This document shows, piece after piece, positions 1-7,109 of a stretch of 64,000 nucleotides of DNA. Position 1 is the first letter of the stretch. The number at the start of each line of letters is the position of its first letter. Location: positions 124,001 to 188,000 of the forward strand of contig CAYNIW010000001.1 in assembly GCA_964397545.1 (NCBI GenBank), written 5' to 3'. Source of the stretch: JAFGIG01 sp964397545. Its GTDB lineage: Bacteria; SDB-A. The notes under the pieces are model-generated. The model did not search any database. It had not been told where the DNA came from and saw nothing but the letters and a program-made list of their open reading frames with translations. Position numbers and translations under genes: made by a program.

Positions 1-933
1 TATTTCTACGAAAGCTCCGTAATCAGTCATGGAAACGACTTTACCGTTCACTTTGGTTCCTTCAGGGTATTTTTCAGTGATATTTTTCCAAGGATCGGGA
101 ATGAGTTGTTTCATGCCGAGCGAGACTCTGTTTTTCTCCTTCTCGATGCCGATGACCATAACCTGGACTGTGTTGCCAATTGCCAGAACTTCGCTGGGGT
201 GCTGAATTCTTCCCCAAGAAATATCCGTAATATGAAGAAGGCCGTCTATTCCGCCGAGATCTATAAAGGCTCCGAAAGGAGTGATGTTTTTGACTTTTCC
301 TTCGAGAACGGAATTGACGTCAAGGTCTTGGAACAGCTGTTTTTTCTTCTGTTCCCTGTCTTCCTCAAGTATTTGCCTTCTCGAAACTACAATATTTCTT
401 CTTTTCCAGTTCAGTTTGATAATTCTGAAGAGGAATTTTTTTCCGACAAGGGAATCCATGTCTTTGCAAGGTCTTAAGTCTATCTGACTTCCGGGCAAAA
501 AAGCTTCTACTCCGAAAACCGAGACTATCATTCCGCCTTTAACCCTTCTTGTAATAGTCCCTTCAACCGGAGATTTCTCATCATAGGCGGCTTTTATGTC
601 GTCCCAAACCTTGATAAAATCAGCTTTTTGCTTTGATACTAAAGCGAAACCTTCCTCGCCTTCGAGCTCCTCGAGAAACACTTCGACCGTGTCGCCTACT
701 TTCAGCGGAAAATCCTCCGGAAATTCCGATGCCGAAAGAACGCCTTCGCTTTTTTGACAAATGTCGAGAACTATGTCTTTGGGGCCTATGCGAACTACTG
801 TCCCTTTGACAATTTTACCTTCTTCAAGAGTGGGAGAATACTTATCGATGAGGACAGAGAGTTCGTCATCTGTTATATCCCAGATTTCAAATGACTTTCG
901 CTTTGAACTGTCCATTACATTCTGATTTTCCAA
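1..933 (-). CDS. rpsA: 30S ribosomal protein S1 (N-terminal 311 codons; continues past the left edge)
   Basis: RNA-binding protein of the small ribosomal subunit that helps load mRNA. Translating the minus strand gives repeated S1 (OB-fold) domains at about residues 39-108, 125-195 and 212-285, and a fourth begins near 300 where the window ends. The third carries the classic signature GAFIDLGGIDGLLHITD and the fourth begins GKVVSMTDYGAFVEI. I chose TTG at 931-933 because a GGAGG lies 5 bases upstream; the in-frame ATG at 913-915 has no such site. It is the last visible gene of the order cmk-plsC-ispH-rpsA, 51 bases after ispH. A stop separates it from ispH, so this is not the IspH-S1 fusion known in some clostridia. 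Confidence 0.95.
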   Translation of the reverse strand, partial: MENQNVMDSSKRKSFEIWDITDDELSVLIDKYSPTLEEGKIVKGTVVRIGPKDIVLDICQKSEGVLSASEFPEDFPLKVGDTVEVFLEELEGEEGFALVSKQKADFIKVWDDIKAAYDEKSPVEGTITRRVKGGMIVSVFGVEAFLPGSQIDLRPCKDMDSLVGKKFLFRIIKLNWKRRNIVVSRRQILEEDREQKKKQLFQDLDVNSVLEGKVKNITPFGAFIDLGGIDGLLHITDISWGRIQHPSEVLAIGNTVQVMVIGIEKEKNRVSLGMKQLIPDPWKNITEKYPEGTKVNGKVVSMTDYGAFVEI

Positions 934-984
934 TACTGCCTCCGCAAAACAATGGGTTAAAATGTTGTAAAAATAAAAATTCTG

Positions 985-1857
985 TCATTTCAATTTTCTC
1001 TCTAAATAACGCTCTTCTACGGTCCTTTTGACGTCTTCTATCACTGAAAGAGGAGTGGAAGCTCCTCCTGTGATACCCACGCAGCCGGCTCCGTTGAAAA
1101 AATCCTCACGTATCTCTTCGGGGCCTTCAATCTGATAAGCCTTGAAGCCGTTTTCGACAAGAAAATTGGTCAGCTCTCTGGTATTAGAACTGTTCCTCCC
1201 GCCGACAACTATATTCACGTCGGTTTTTTCAGCGACGCTCAGCGACTCTTTCCTTCTTATGTAAGTCGCATTGCAGATTGTATTATAGACCATAATCTCT
1301 TTGTAAAGCAAGACTATTTCTCCTATAATTTTTTTAAATTCATTGCCTGAAAAAGTTGTCTGAACGATTATGACTGTCTTGACATCAGGTTTGAAATTCA
1401 ATTTTTTTACTTCTTCCACAAGGCCTATAACATTTGCGTTATAAAGGCTGTGGGATAAAAGCGCTTTTACTTCGGGGTGTTCTTTTTTCCCTATTATTAT
1501 CAGCTGGTTTTCCCGTTTTGAATTCTGGCCGGCAATGATCTGTGCTTTTTTGACAAATGGACAAGTTGTATCTACAATGCTGAAATTGAGTTTTTTTGCT
1601 TTTTCAATAACTTCAAGTGGAACGCCGTGACTCCTGAGGATGAGCTTGCCCGGATAGACTTTTTCAAGGTCTTTTTCCTCTATTGTAACAGCGCCTTTTT
1701 CTTCGAGCATCTTAACTGTCTGAGGATTGTGAATTATCTCACCGAGGATGTATATGTTTTCACCGGCGAGAGAAGTGTCGAGGACTTCTTCAGCCATTTT
1801 TACGGCTCGTTTTACACCAAAGCAAAAGCCGGCATTTTCCGCAATGATCACCGGCAT
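985..1857 (-). CDS. ispH: 4-hydroxy-3-methylbut-2-enyl diphosphate reductase (IspH/LytB)
   Basis: Last step of the MEP isoprenoid pathway: reduces HMBPP to IPP and DMAPP using a [4Fe-4S] cluster. The three cluster cysteines are visible at C12 (GFCFGV), C99 (DTTCP) and C195 (TICNAT), with substrate-binding H43, H77, H127 and E129. An earlier in-frame ATG at 1881 would add eight residues, but starting at 1857 (MPVIIAENAGFC) puts the first cluster Cys exactly at position 12 as in characterised family members. Either start overlaps the end of plsC, implying translational coupling. About 290 residues is normal for the family. Confidence 0.95.
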   Translation of the reverse strand: MPVIIAENAGFCFGVKRAVKMAEEVLDTSLAGENIYILGEIIHNPQTVKMLEEKGAVTIEEKDLEKVYPGKLILRSHGVPLEVIEKAKKLNFSIVDTTCPFVKKAQIIAGQNSKRENQLIIIGKKEHPEVKALLSHSLYNANVIGLVEEVKKLNFKPDVKTVIIVQTTFSGNEFKKIIGEIVLLYKEIMVYNTICNATYIRRKESLSVAEKTDVNIVVGGRNSSNTRELTNFLVENGFKAYQIEGPEEIREDFFNGAGCVGITGGASTPLSVIEDVKRTVEERYLERKLK

Positions 1858-2477
1858 AATTCTCTCATTTGTTTTTTCCATTTCTCCGCCATCGCGTCTG
1901 CTGATTTAGCGTCTGAATTCAGTTGTTTTGAAGGATATATGGGTTTTCCGAAAAAAACTTCCACCTTCGTGCCGCTTGTCAGTATGTGTATTAAACTCTG
2001 ATTCCCGTATTTTATAAGACAGGGAACAAGGGGGCATTTGGTTTTTAACGCAAGAAAAGCGGCGCCGAATTTGATTTCTTCATATTGATTTTCGATTTTT
2101 CTCGTCCCTTCGGGGAAAACAATTAAAACATAGCCTTTCTTAAGAACGGAAAGGGATTTTTTTATCGCGGATATATCTCTGCCGGTTCTGTTGATTTTTA
2201 TCGAATTATACATTCTCAAAAGGGCACTGTAAAGAGGGTGTACGGAAAAGAGCTCGTTTTTCGCGAGAAAAAAGCATTCTTTTGGGTAAATACTGTAGGC
2301 GGCTATCGGGGGGTCAAAATTGTTCTGATGATTCGGGGCGAGTATGAACTGCCTGTATTCCGGAAGGTTTTCCAGTCCTTTTACCCTGACAGACATAATT
2401 TTGCTGAAAAAAAAACTCGCCGCGAAGTGGGAAAACGACCATAAAGATGAATGTCTGGTTTTCAATGATCTGTGCAA
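1848..2477 (-). CDS. plsC: 1-acyl-sn-glycerol-3-phosphate acyltransferase (PlsC family)
   Basis: Membrane-associated acyltransferase expected to convert lysophosphatidic acid to phosphatidic acid. The HX4D catalytic motif is H50-D55 (NHQNNFDPP) and the acceptor-binding motif FPEGTR is at 121-126. An aromatic-rich N-terminal stretch fits a membrane anchor, and the sequence after it (VRVKGLENLP) is typical of the family. The start is a TTG; a second TTG at 2465, overlapping the cmk stop as TTGA, is an equally possible start. No strong ribosome site is visible, so coupling to cmk is likely. Placement between cmk and ispH matches a widely conserved gene order. Confidence 0.9.
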   Translation of the reverse strand: MHRSLKTRHSSLWSFSHFAASFFFSKIMSVRVKGLENLPEYRQFILAPNHQNNFDPPIAAYSIYPKECFFLAKNELFSVHPLYSALLRMYNSIKINRTGRDISAIKKSLSVLKKGYVLIVFPEGTRKIENQYEEIKFGAAFLALKTKCPLVPCLIKYGNQSLIHILTSGTKVEVFFGKPIYPSKQLNSDAKSADAMAEKWKKQMRELCR

Positions 2478-3106
2478 CTTAGTATCTTTTCAGTCACTTC
2501 TTGAACATTCATTGAAGTGGTATCTATTAGTATTGCGCCTTCGGGAACCTTAAGAGGGGCTATAGCTCTTTCCGAGTCTTGTCTGTCTCTCTTGTCGAGT
2601 TTTTGGATTACTTCGGAAATAGATGACGTAACTCCCATTTTTTCAAGGTCTCTGAGCCTTCTTTTTGCCCTCTCTTCAATAGAAGCTGTGAGATAAAATT
2701 TATAACGAGCTTCAGGGAAGACAACTGATCCCATATCTCTTCCTTCGCATACCAACCCTTTTTCGTGAAAAATGCTTCTCTGTAGTTCGAGCATTTTTTT
2801 TCTGACTTCGTAAAAAGCGCTGACCGCGCTCGCTGCTTCGCTGATTTCAGGGCATCGGATTTCGCTTTCAACGTCTTTACCGTTTAAGTAAATACTATTT
2901 CTTTCATACCTGATGTCAATCTCACGGAGCAGTAACTTGACGGCTTTTTCGTCTTTACAGCTCTTTCCCCTTATTATTACGTGAAGAGCCACGGCTCTAT
3001 ACATCGCTCCAGTGTCGAGATACAAATAACCGAGCAGAAGGGCGAGTTTTTTTGCGACCGTGCTTTTGCCTGCCCCGGCAGGCCCGTCTATGGTAATTAA
3101 ATTCAT
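2462..3106 (-). CDS. cmk: (d)CMP kinase
   Basis: Phosphorylates CMP and dCMP with ATP in pyrimidine nucleotide metabolism. The P-loop GPAGAGKST is at residues 8-16, followed by the family signature LDTGAMYRAVA and, later, the CMP-binding motif VCEGRDMGSVVFP and the lid region KRRLRDLEKMG. At 214 residues it is of usual length. It is the first gene of the cmk-plsC-ispH-rpsA set and overlaps plsC by about 16 bases. The ATG start is also where the P-loop strand begins, so the N-terminus is secure. Confidence 0.95.
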   Translation of the reverse strand: MNLITIDGPAGAGKSTVAKKLALLLGYLYLDTGAMYRAVALHVIIRGKSCKDEKAVKLLLREIDIRYERNSIYLNGKDVESEIRCPEISEAASAVSAFYEVRKKMLELQRSIFHEKGLVCEGRDMGSVVFPEARYKFYLTASIEERAKRRLRDLEKMGVTSSISEVIQKLDKRDRQDSERAIAPLKVPEGAILIDTTSMNVQEVTEKILSCTDH

Positions 3107-3133
3107 TTTTCAAAAATTCTGATATAAAATTTT

Positions 3134-3427
3134 TTATACTTCTTTTGTGAGTTTCAAAAAGTCCTTGTAAGGAATCGCCGTCCAGCTCTGTGATTCGAAG
3201 GCTCCGTTGATGGAGCTTATCATGGAAACTTTTGCGGCGGTTTTTTCGTCGGGAGCTTCGTATATATCCATGAAATCGAATTCTCCGAGCAGAGCGTAAT
3301 GAGATACGAATTTGACTTCAGGGCATTTGTCTTTTACCTGTTCAAGCCAATCTCTCCCTACGGAAGTCCTGTTTTTTACCTGTTTGGAAACCTCAGGCGT
3401 AAGTTTTGTCATCAATATGAAAGTCAC
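3134..3427 (-). CDS. GYD-domain protein (dimeric alpha/beta-barrel-like, function unknown)
   Basis: A 97-residue protein resembling the GYD family: small ferredoxin-like alpha/beta proteins often found as stand-alone genes and with no established reaction. The family-type segment LLGEFDFMDIYEAPDEKTAAK sits in the middle, where the family usually reads GxYDxVxIxEAPD. The start is GTG with GGAGG four bases upstream. It lies 28 bases before cmk on the same strand and is divergent from the metallo-hydrolase at 3496; the shared upstream region holds a palindrome over a TATAAT on this strand. I infer no specific function. Confidence 0.75.
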   Translation of the reverse strand: MTFILMTKLTPEVSKQVKNRTSVGRDWLEQVKDKCPEVKFVSHYALLGEFDFMDIYEAPDEKTAAKVSMISSINGAFESQSWTAIPYKDFLKLTKEV

Positions 3428-3456
3428 GGTTCCTCCTTTGAAAAAAAATCTTTCAG

Positions 3457-3469
3457 TGATATTATATCA
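3457..3469. promoter_or_regulatory. Palindrome in the divergent GYD/hydrolase promoter region
   Basis: TGATAT-t-ATATCA, a perfect 6+1+6 dyad, lies between two divergent genes (starts at 3427 and 3496). Read on the minus strand it contains TATAAT (3461-3466), a -10-like box for the GYD gene. It could be an operator or just an AT-rich -10 region; no second copy was found in the window. Confidence 0.35.
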
Positions 3470-3495
3470 AAAATCACGGAAAGGAAAACAAAGAC

Positions 3496-4110
3496 ATGGA
3501 AATTAAGAGATTCATTGTCGGAGAGATACAGACAAACTGCTACGCAGTCATTGAAAAAAATGAGTTATTTTTTATAGATCCGGGAGGATTTGTCTCTGAC
3601 ATGGATTTTTCCGGGGAAGAGATCAAATGCAGATATATTCTTCTCACGCACAGTCATTACGATCACATTGCCGGTGTTGAAAAACTTAAAAGCTTATATC
3701 CCGGAGCAAAAATCGCGGTTCATGAAAAAGACGCTTCAGGGCTGAACAATCCGGAATACAACGGCGCGTCCCTTTTCGGAGTAAAACTGAAAGTTATAAA
3801 ACCGGACCTGATCCTCAAAGGCGGAGAAAAGCTCTCATTCGGAAGATTCGGCATAAAAGTTTTTCATACTCCCGGGCATACCGAAGGATCGGTTTCATTT
3901 CTCGCTGAAGATTGTCTGTTTTCAGGAGACACTCTTTTCAAAAGAGGCGTAGGAAGATGCGATCTGCCTTCGGGAGACTGGGACAAGATAATCCTATCCT
4001 TGAAAAAATACTACGACATGGGCAAAAATTTCAAAGTTTTCCCCGGGCATGGCGATTATACAGATCTTGAGAGCGAAAGAAATTTCGTGTTCTCGCTGGA
4101 CACCTTATGA
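3496..4110 (+). CDS. MBL-fold metallo-hydrolase (glyoxalase II-like)
   Basis: Zinc/iron-dependent hydrolase of the metallo-beta-lactamase superfamily. The metal ligands are all visible: THSHYDH at 51-57 (H52, H54, D56, H57), HTPGHTEG with H128, SGDTLF with D145, and PGHG with H185. The motif set and the 204-residue length match small hydroxyacylglutathione-hydrolase-like enzymes rather than flavodiiron or RNase members. Substrate is unknown; glutathione-thioester or other thioester hydrolysis is only suggested by family. It starts with ATG after AAGGA and converges with the ammonia-lyase, the two stops being six bases apart with no visible terminator. Confidence 0.88.
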   Translation: MEIKRFIVGEIQTNCYAVIEKNELFFIDPGGFVSDMDFSGEEIKCRYILLTHSHYDHIAGVEKLKSLYPGAKIAVHEKDASGLNNPEYNGASLFGVKLKVIKPDLILKGGEKLSFGRFGIKVFHTPGHTEGSVSFLAEDCLFSGDTLFKRGVGRCDLPSGDWDKIILSLKKYYDMGKNFKVFPGHGDYTDLESERNFVFSLDTL

Positions 4111-4116
4111 TATTCA

Positions 4117-5646
4117 CTAAGAAAGACTGCCGACCGCCTTTTCAACTTCTTCGAGTATCTCACATGATTTGACCAGTTCTTTCATCTTGTTGTGGTCTCC
4201 GTAAAGAGGTCTGTCCACGTCGAGAAACTCCACATATTTACGGATAACCTTTCTTGCGGTGGTTGTCCCCCTGCCCGTCCGGTAATCCCTGAAGTCGAGA
4301 GCCTGCGCTGCTGCCATGAATTCAATTCCGAGAATTCCGTAGGCGTTATCCAGTATCTGGAAGTTCTTAATTGCCGTGTTCATTCCCATGGAAACGAAAT
4401 CTTCCTGATCGGCTGCTGCAGGTATTGATTGAATGCATGCCGGGGAGGAAAGAATTTTCTGCTCGACGATAAGTGAGTCCGCAGTATATTGGCTGAGCAT
4501 GAGACCTGAGAACATCCCCGCTCCTTTAGTCAAAAAAGCGGGGAGACCCACGCTGAGAGCCGGATTGTTCAGTCTGTTCATTCTTCTTTCCGAAAGAACG
4601 CAGACCATAGTGACGACTGTTCCCGCAAGTTCCATGGGAACCGACACCGGGGATCCCTGGAAATTGGCTCCTGAAAGCTGAAGATTCTCTTCGGGAAAGA
4701 AAACCGGATTGTCTCCTACCCCGTTTAGCTCAGTTTCCACCTGACTTCTGGCATAAATAAGAGCGTCGTGAGCCGAACCTATCACCTGCGGAGTTGAACG
4801 CATCGAATATGCGTCCTGAACTTTAGATTTTATCTTTTTTTCAAAAACGTCTCCGCCTGCCATAAGCTTTCTGAGGGATCTCGCGCTCCTGACAGAACCT
4901 TTGAAGCCTCTGACGGCGTGTATTCTTTCATCGTAGGGCGAAGGATTCGCCATCAAGGCTTCCAGCGACATAGCCGCGGCTATTTCTGCCTGTTTGAGAA
5001 ATCTGTCCGCGTCGTAGAGAAAAATAGCGCTCATTGCAGTTATGAAATTTGATCCGTTTATCGTGGCCAGACCGTCTCTCGCCATAAGTTCGGGAATTGC
5101 AATTCCTGCGCGTTTCATGGCTTCTTTTCCATCCAAAAGCTCGCCTTCGTAATAAGCCTTTCCCTCTCCCATAAGAAGCAGAGCTATCTGTGACATCGGG
5201 GCGAGATCGCCGCAGGCTCCTACAGAGCCTTTACTGCATACAAAGGGAGTCACTCTTCTGTTGAGCATGCCGGCGAGTGTTTTTGTTATTTCGGGACGGC
5301 AGCCTGAATTTCCGTTGGCGTGAACGTTTATTCTGCCGAGTATGGCGCCTCTGACGAACTCAGCCGGCATGGGATCGCCTATTCCGGCGGAATGATTGTA
5401 AACAAGGAATTTCTGAAAATTTTTTGTCTGATCTTCATCGAGAACTGTCTCGGAAAATTCGCCTATCCCTGTGTTTATGCCATACATTATCTCGCCGTTT
5501 CGTATTTTATTTTCGAGCATTTCCCTGCACTTATTTATTTTTTGAAGGCTTGATTCCGCGATTGAAACCGTTCCGCCGTTTCTTGCTACATCGACGACTT
5601 TGTATATGTCGAGGCTTTTTCCGTCAATTTCATGATGCACTTTCAT
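4117..5646 (-). CDS. HutH-family histidine/aromatic amino acid ammonia-lyase with Ala-Cys-Gly at the MIO site
   Basis: Family members remove ammonia from histidine, phenylalanine or tyrosine using the MIO electrophile formed from an internal Ala-Ser-Gly. The 509-residue frame is intact and keeps the active-site loop MYGINTGIGEF (Tyr55), the NHSAGIG segment with His85 (His at this place is usual in histidine and tyrosine lyases, not in phenylalanine lyases), and QEDFVSMGMNTA near the C-terminus. The cyclising triad reads A144-C145-G146 inside GSVGACGDLAPMSQ, with codon TGC at 5212-5214. No other hut genes are nearby, so a histidine-degradation role is not supported by context. Substrate is unresolved, and it could be an aminomutase. 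The next gene upstream, on the same strand, is the prohibitin-like gene. Confidence 0.88.
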   Translation of the reverse strand: MKVHHEIDGKSLDIYKVVDVARNGGTVSIAESSLQKINKCREMLENKIRNGEIMYGINTGIGEFSETVLDEDQTKNFQKFLVYNHSAGIGDPMPAEFVRGAILGRINVHANGNSGCRPEITKTLAGMLNRRVTPFVCSKGSVGACGDLAPMSQIALLLMGEGKAYYEGELLDGKEAMKRAGIAIPELMARDGLATINGSNFITAMSAIFLYDADRFLKQAEIAAAMSLEALMANPSPYDERIHAVRGFKGSVRSARSLRKLMAGGDVFEKKIKSKVQDAYSMRSTPQVIGSAHDALIYARSQVETELNGVGDNPVFFPEENLQLSGANFQGSPVSVPMELAGTVVTMVCVLSERRMNRLNNPALSVGLPAFLTKGAGMFSGLMLSQYTADSLIVEQKILSSPACIQSIPAAADQEDFVSMGMNTAIKNFQILDNAYGILGIEFMAAAQALDFRDYRTGRGTTTARKVIRKYVEFLDVDRPLYGDHNKMKELVKSCEILEEVEKAVGSLS

Positions 5647-5652
5647 GCTCCT

Positions 5653-6567
5653 TCAGCGCGATGAGTTTAATATTACCGGCACTCCTGAAGAAGAAGGACT
5701 CGTTGGTATTACATAGAAAACAGAGTTCCCTCCGGCTCCGAGAGTTTTAATAGCTTCCACGGCATTCCATTGAATATATCTGTCGGTTAAGTTGGAGGAG
5801 ATGATCAGCTGAGCGGCGGCGATTCCGCCGGCTTCGACAACTCTTTTCACGGAATCCTGCCTGGCTATGGCAATTTCATATTCTCTTCTCTGGAGCTGCT
5901 GTTCGGCGGCGAGTTTTTCCTGAATGGCAAGGTCCACGCTCGTCGGAGGGGTAATGTTTCGGAGAAGAACATTATCGACGATGATTCCCTTGGGGTTGAG
6001 GTATGATGACAAATCTTCCATAAGCTTAACTCTTATGTCGTCTCTCTGTTTGAAACATTCGTCGAGTTTGTATGTGCTTATCACGTCTCTCAGAATCGCT
6101 CTGGACGCGGGACGAACAAGAAGATCTTTAAGACCGTCGGTGCTTGTCGTAACTTTCGAATAGATGGTCGAAGCCGAGTCCGGATTTACGGACCACCAAA
6201 TTGTAATGTCAACGGTCACCTCTGAATTGTCGAGCGTTCTTGCAGTTATCGGGTCAGGTGTATACCTGGCTCCTTCACCGGGAGCTATGCTCATAGTGTA
6301 TTCCTGAAGTCTTATGGAATAGGTGACAATTCTCGCCAGAGGATTTTTCACGTGCAGACCTTGTTTCATTGGAGTCGGGAGCACTTTGCCGAAGAGAACT
6401 TGGATGCCGATTTCACCGGCGTCAATCACAGTGAGAGTCTGGGCGAAAAAAGAGAGGATGAGGAAAACTATTATAACGGTGATACCCTGGGGTTTTTTCC
6501 TGAGGGCAATTAATGATATACCGCCCGCGAAGGCGAAAAGAAGAAATAGAAAAGACAGAAAAGTCAA
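5653..6567 (-). CDS. Prohibitin/SPFH-domain membrane protein
   Basis: Membrane-anchored band-7/SPFH protein; relatives form oligomeric scaffolds that organise membrane proteases or microdomains. Two hydrophobic segments occupy about residues 1-20 and 28-48, followed by the SPFH core (GEIGIQVLFGKVLPTPMKQGLHVKNP region) and a coiled-coil stretch (EKLAAEQQLQRREYEIAIARQ). The start is TTG with GGAGG seven bases upstream. It is six bases upstream of the ammonia-lyase, so the two are probably co-transcribed. The 154-base region before it is shared with the divergent Smg-like gene and contains an inverted repeat at 6666-6686. Confidence 0.85.
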   Translation of the reverse strand: MTFLSFLFLLFAFAGGISLIALRKKPQGITVIIVFLILSFFAQTLTVIDAGEIGIQVLFGKVLPTPMKQGLHVKNPLARIVTYSIRLQEYTMSIAPGEGARYTPDPITARTLDNSEVTVDITIWWSVNPDSASTIYSKVTTSTDGLKDLLVRPASRAILRDVISTYKLDECFKQRDDIRVKLMEDLSSYLNPKGIIVDNVLLRNITPPTSVDLAIQEKLAAEQQLQRREYEIAIARQDSVKRVVEAGGIAAAQLIISSNLTDRYIQWNAVEAIKTLGAGGNSVFYVIPTSPSSSGVPVILNSSR

Positions 6568-6721
6568 TTTAATACCTCCTTTTTTGAGATTTTCCTTGAT
6601 TTTGTTTAAAAATTTCTATAAACCTACTTTTTAACTGTGTAGTCGAATCAAAAAAAACAGTATATCCTATTTGCCGAAAGAATAGGAATGCAATATATTT
6701 TTTATTCAGGGGGAGGCTTTA

Positions 6722-7108
6722 TTGAAAAAGGAAGAAGCTCTCAAAGCGAGAGTGCTCATGGACTTTCTCAGGAAAAATCTGAAAGGCATAGGAATAGGTG
6801 AAATAATTTCAGATCTTCAGGTAAGCGGCGTCACTGGAGACGAACTGGAAGAGGACATACTGAGTATGATACCGAGTTTCCGGCAAAACGGTAGAAGCGA
6901 GATTTACAGCGACGAAAGACTTCTCTCTCTCATAGATAATCTTACGGACGAAGGCATGATGCATTTTTTACAGTTTTGGGACAGCGGAATGCTTGATGAA
7001 AAAGACATAAATTCTTTTCTCGATATGATTGAAAACAGAACAGATGAAAAAATGAACGTAAAGGCGGTCGAAATTCTACTCAACTGCCTGCTGATAAATA
7101 AAGGATAA
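6722..7108 (+). CDS. Smg/DUF494-like protein
   Basis: A 128-residue acidic, helical protein with no catalytic motif. Its position just before topA matches Smg (DUF494), which in proteobacteria lies in the dprA-smg-topA neighbourhood, and its second half (acidic start, then a helix with FLQFWDSGMLDEKDINSFLDMI and a short hydrophobic tail) resembles that family's pattern. Similarity is only recognisable by pattern, so the family call is tentative. The TTG start is preceded by GGGGAGG at good spacing. The stop is one base before the topA start. Confidence 0.6.
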   Translation: MKKEEALKARVLMDFLRKNLKGIGIGEIISDLQVSGVTGDELEEDILSMIPSFRQNGRSEIYSDERLLSLIDNLTDEGMMHFLQFWDSGMLDEKDINSFLDMIENRTDEKMNVKAVEILLNCLLINKG

Positions 7109-7109
7109 T

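Noticed and set aside
933..985. IspH-S1 fusion protein
   Set aside because: Such fusions exist in some clostridia, but here IspH has its own stop at 985 and S1 has its own TTG and ribosome site 51 bases later.
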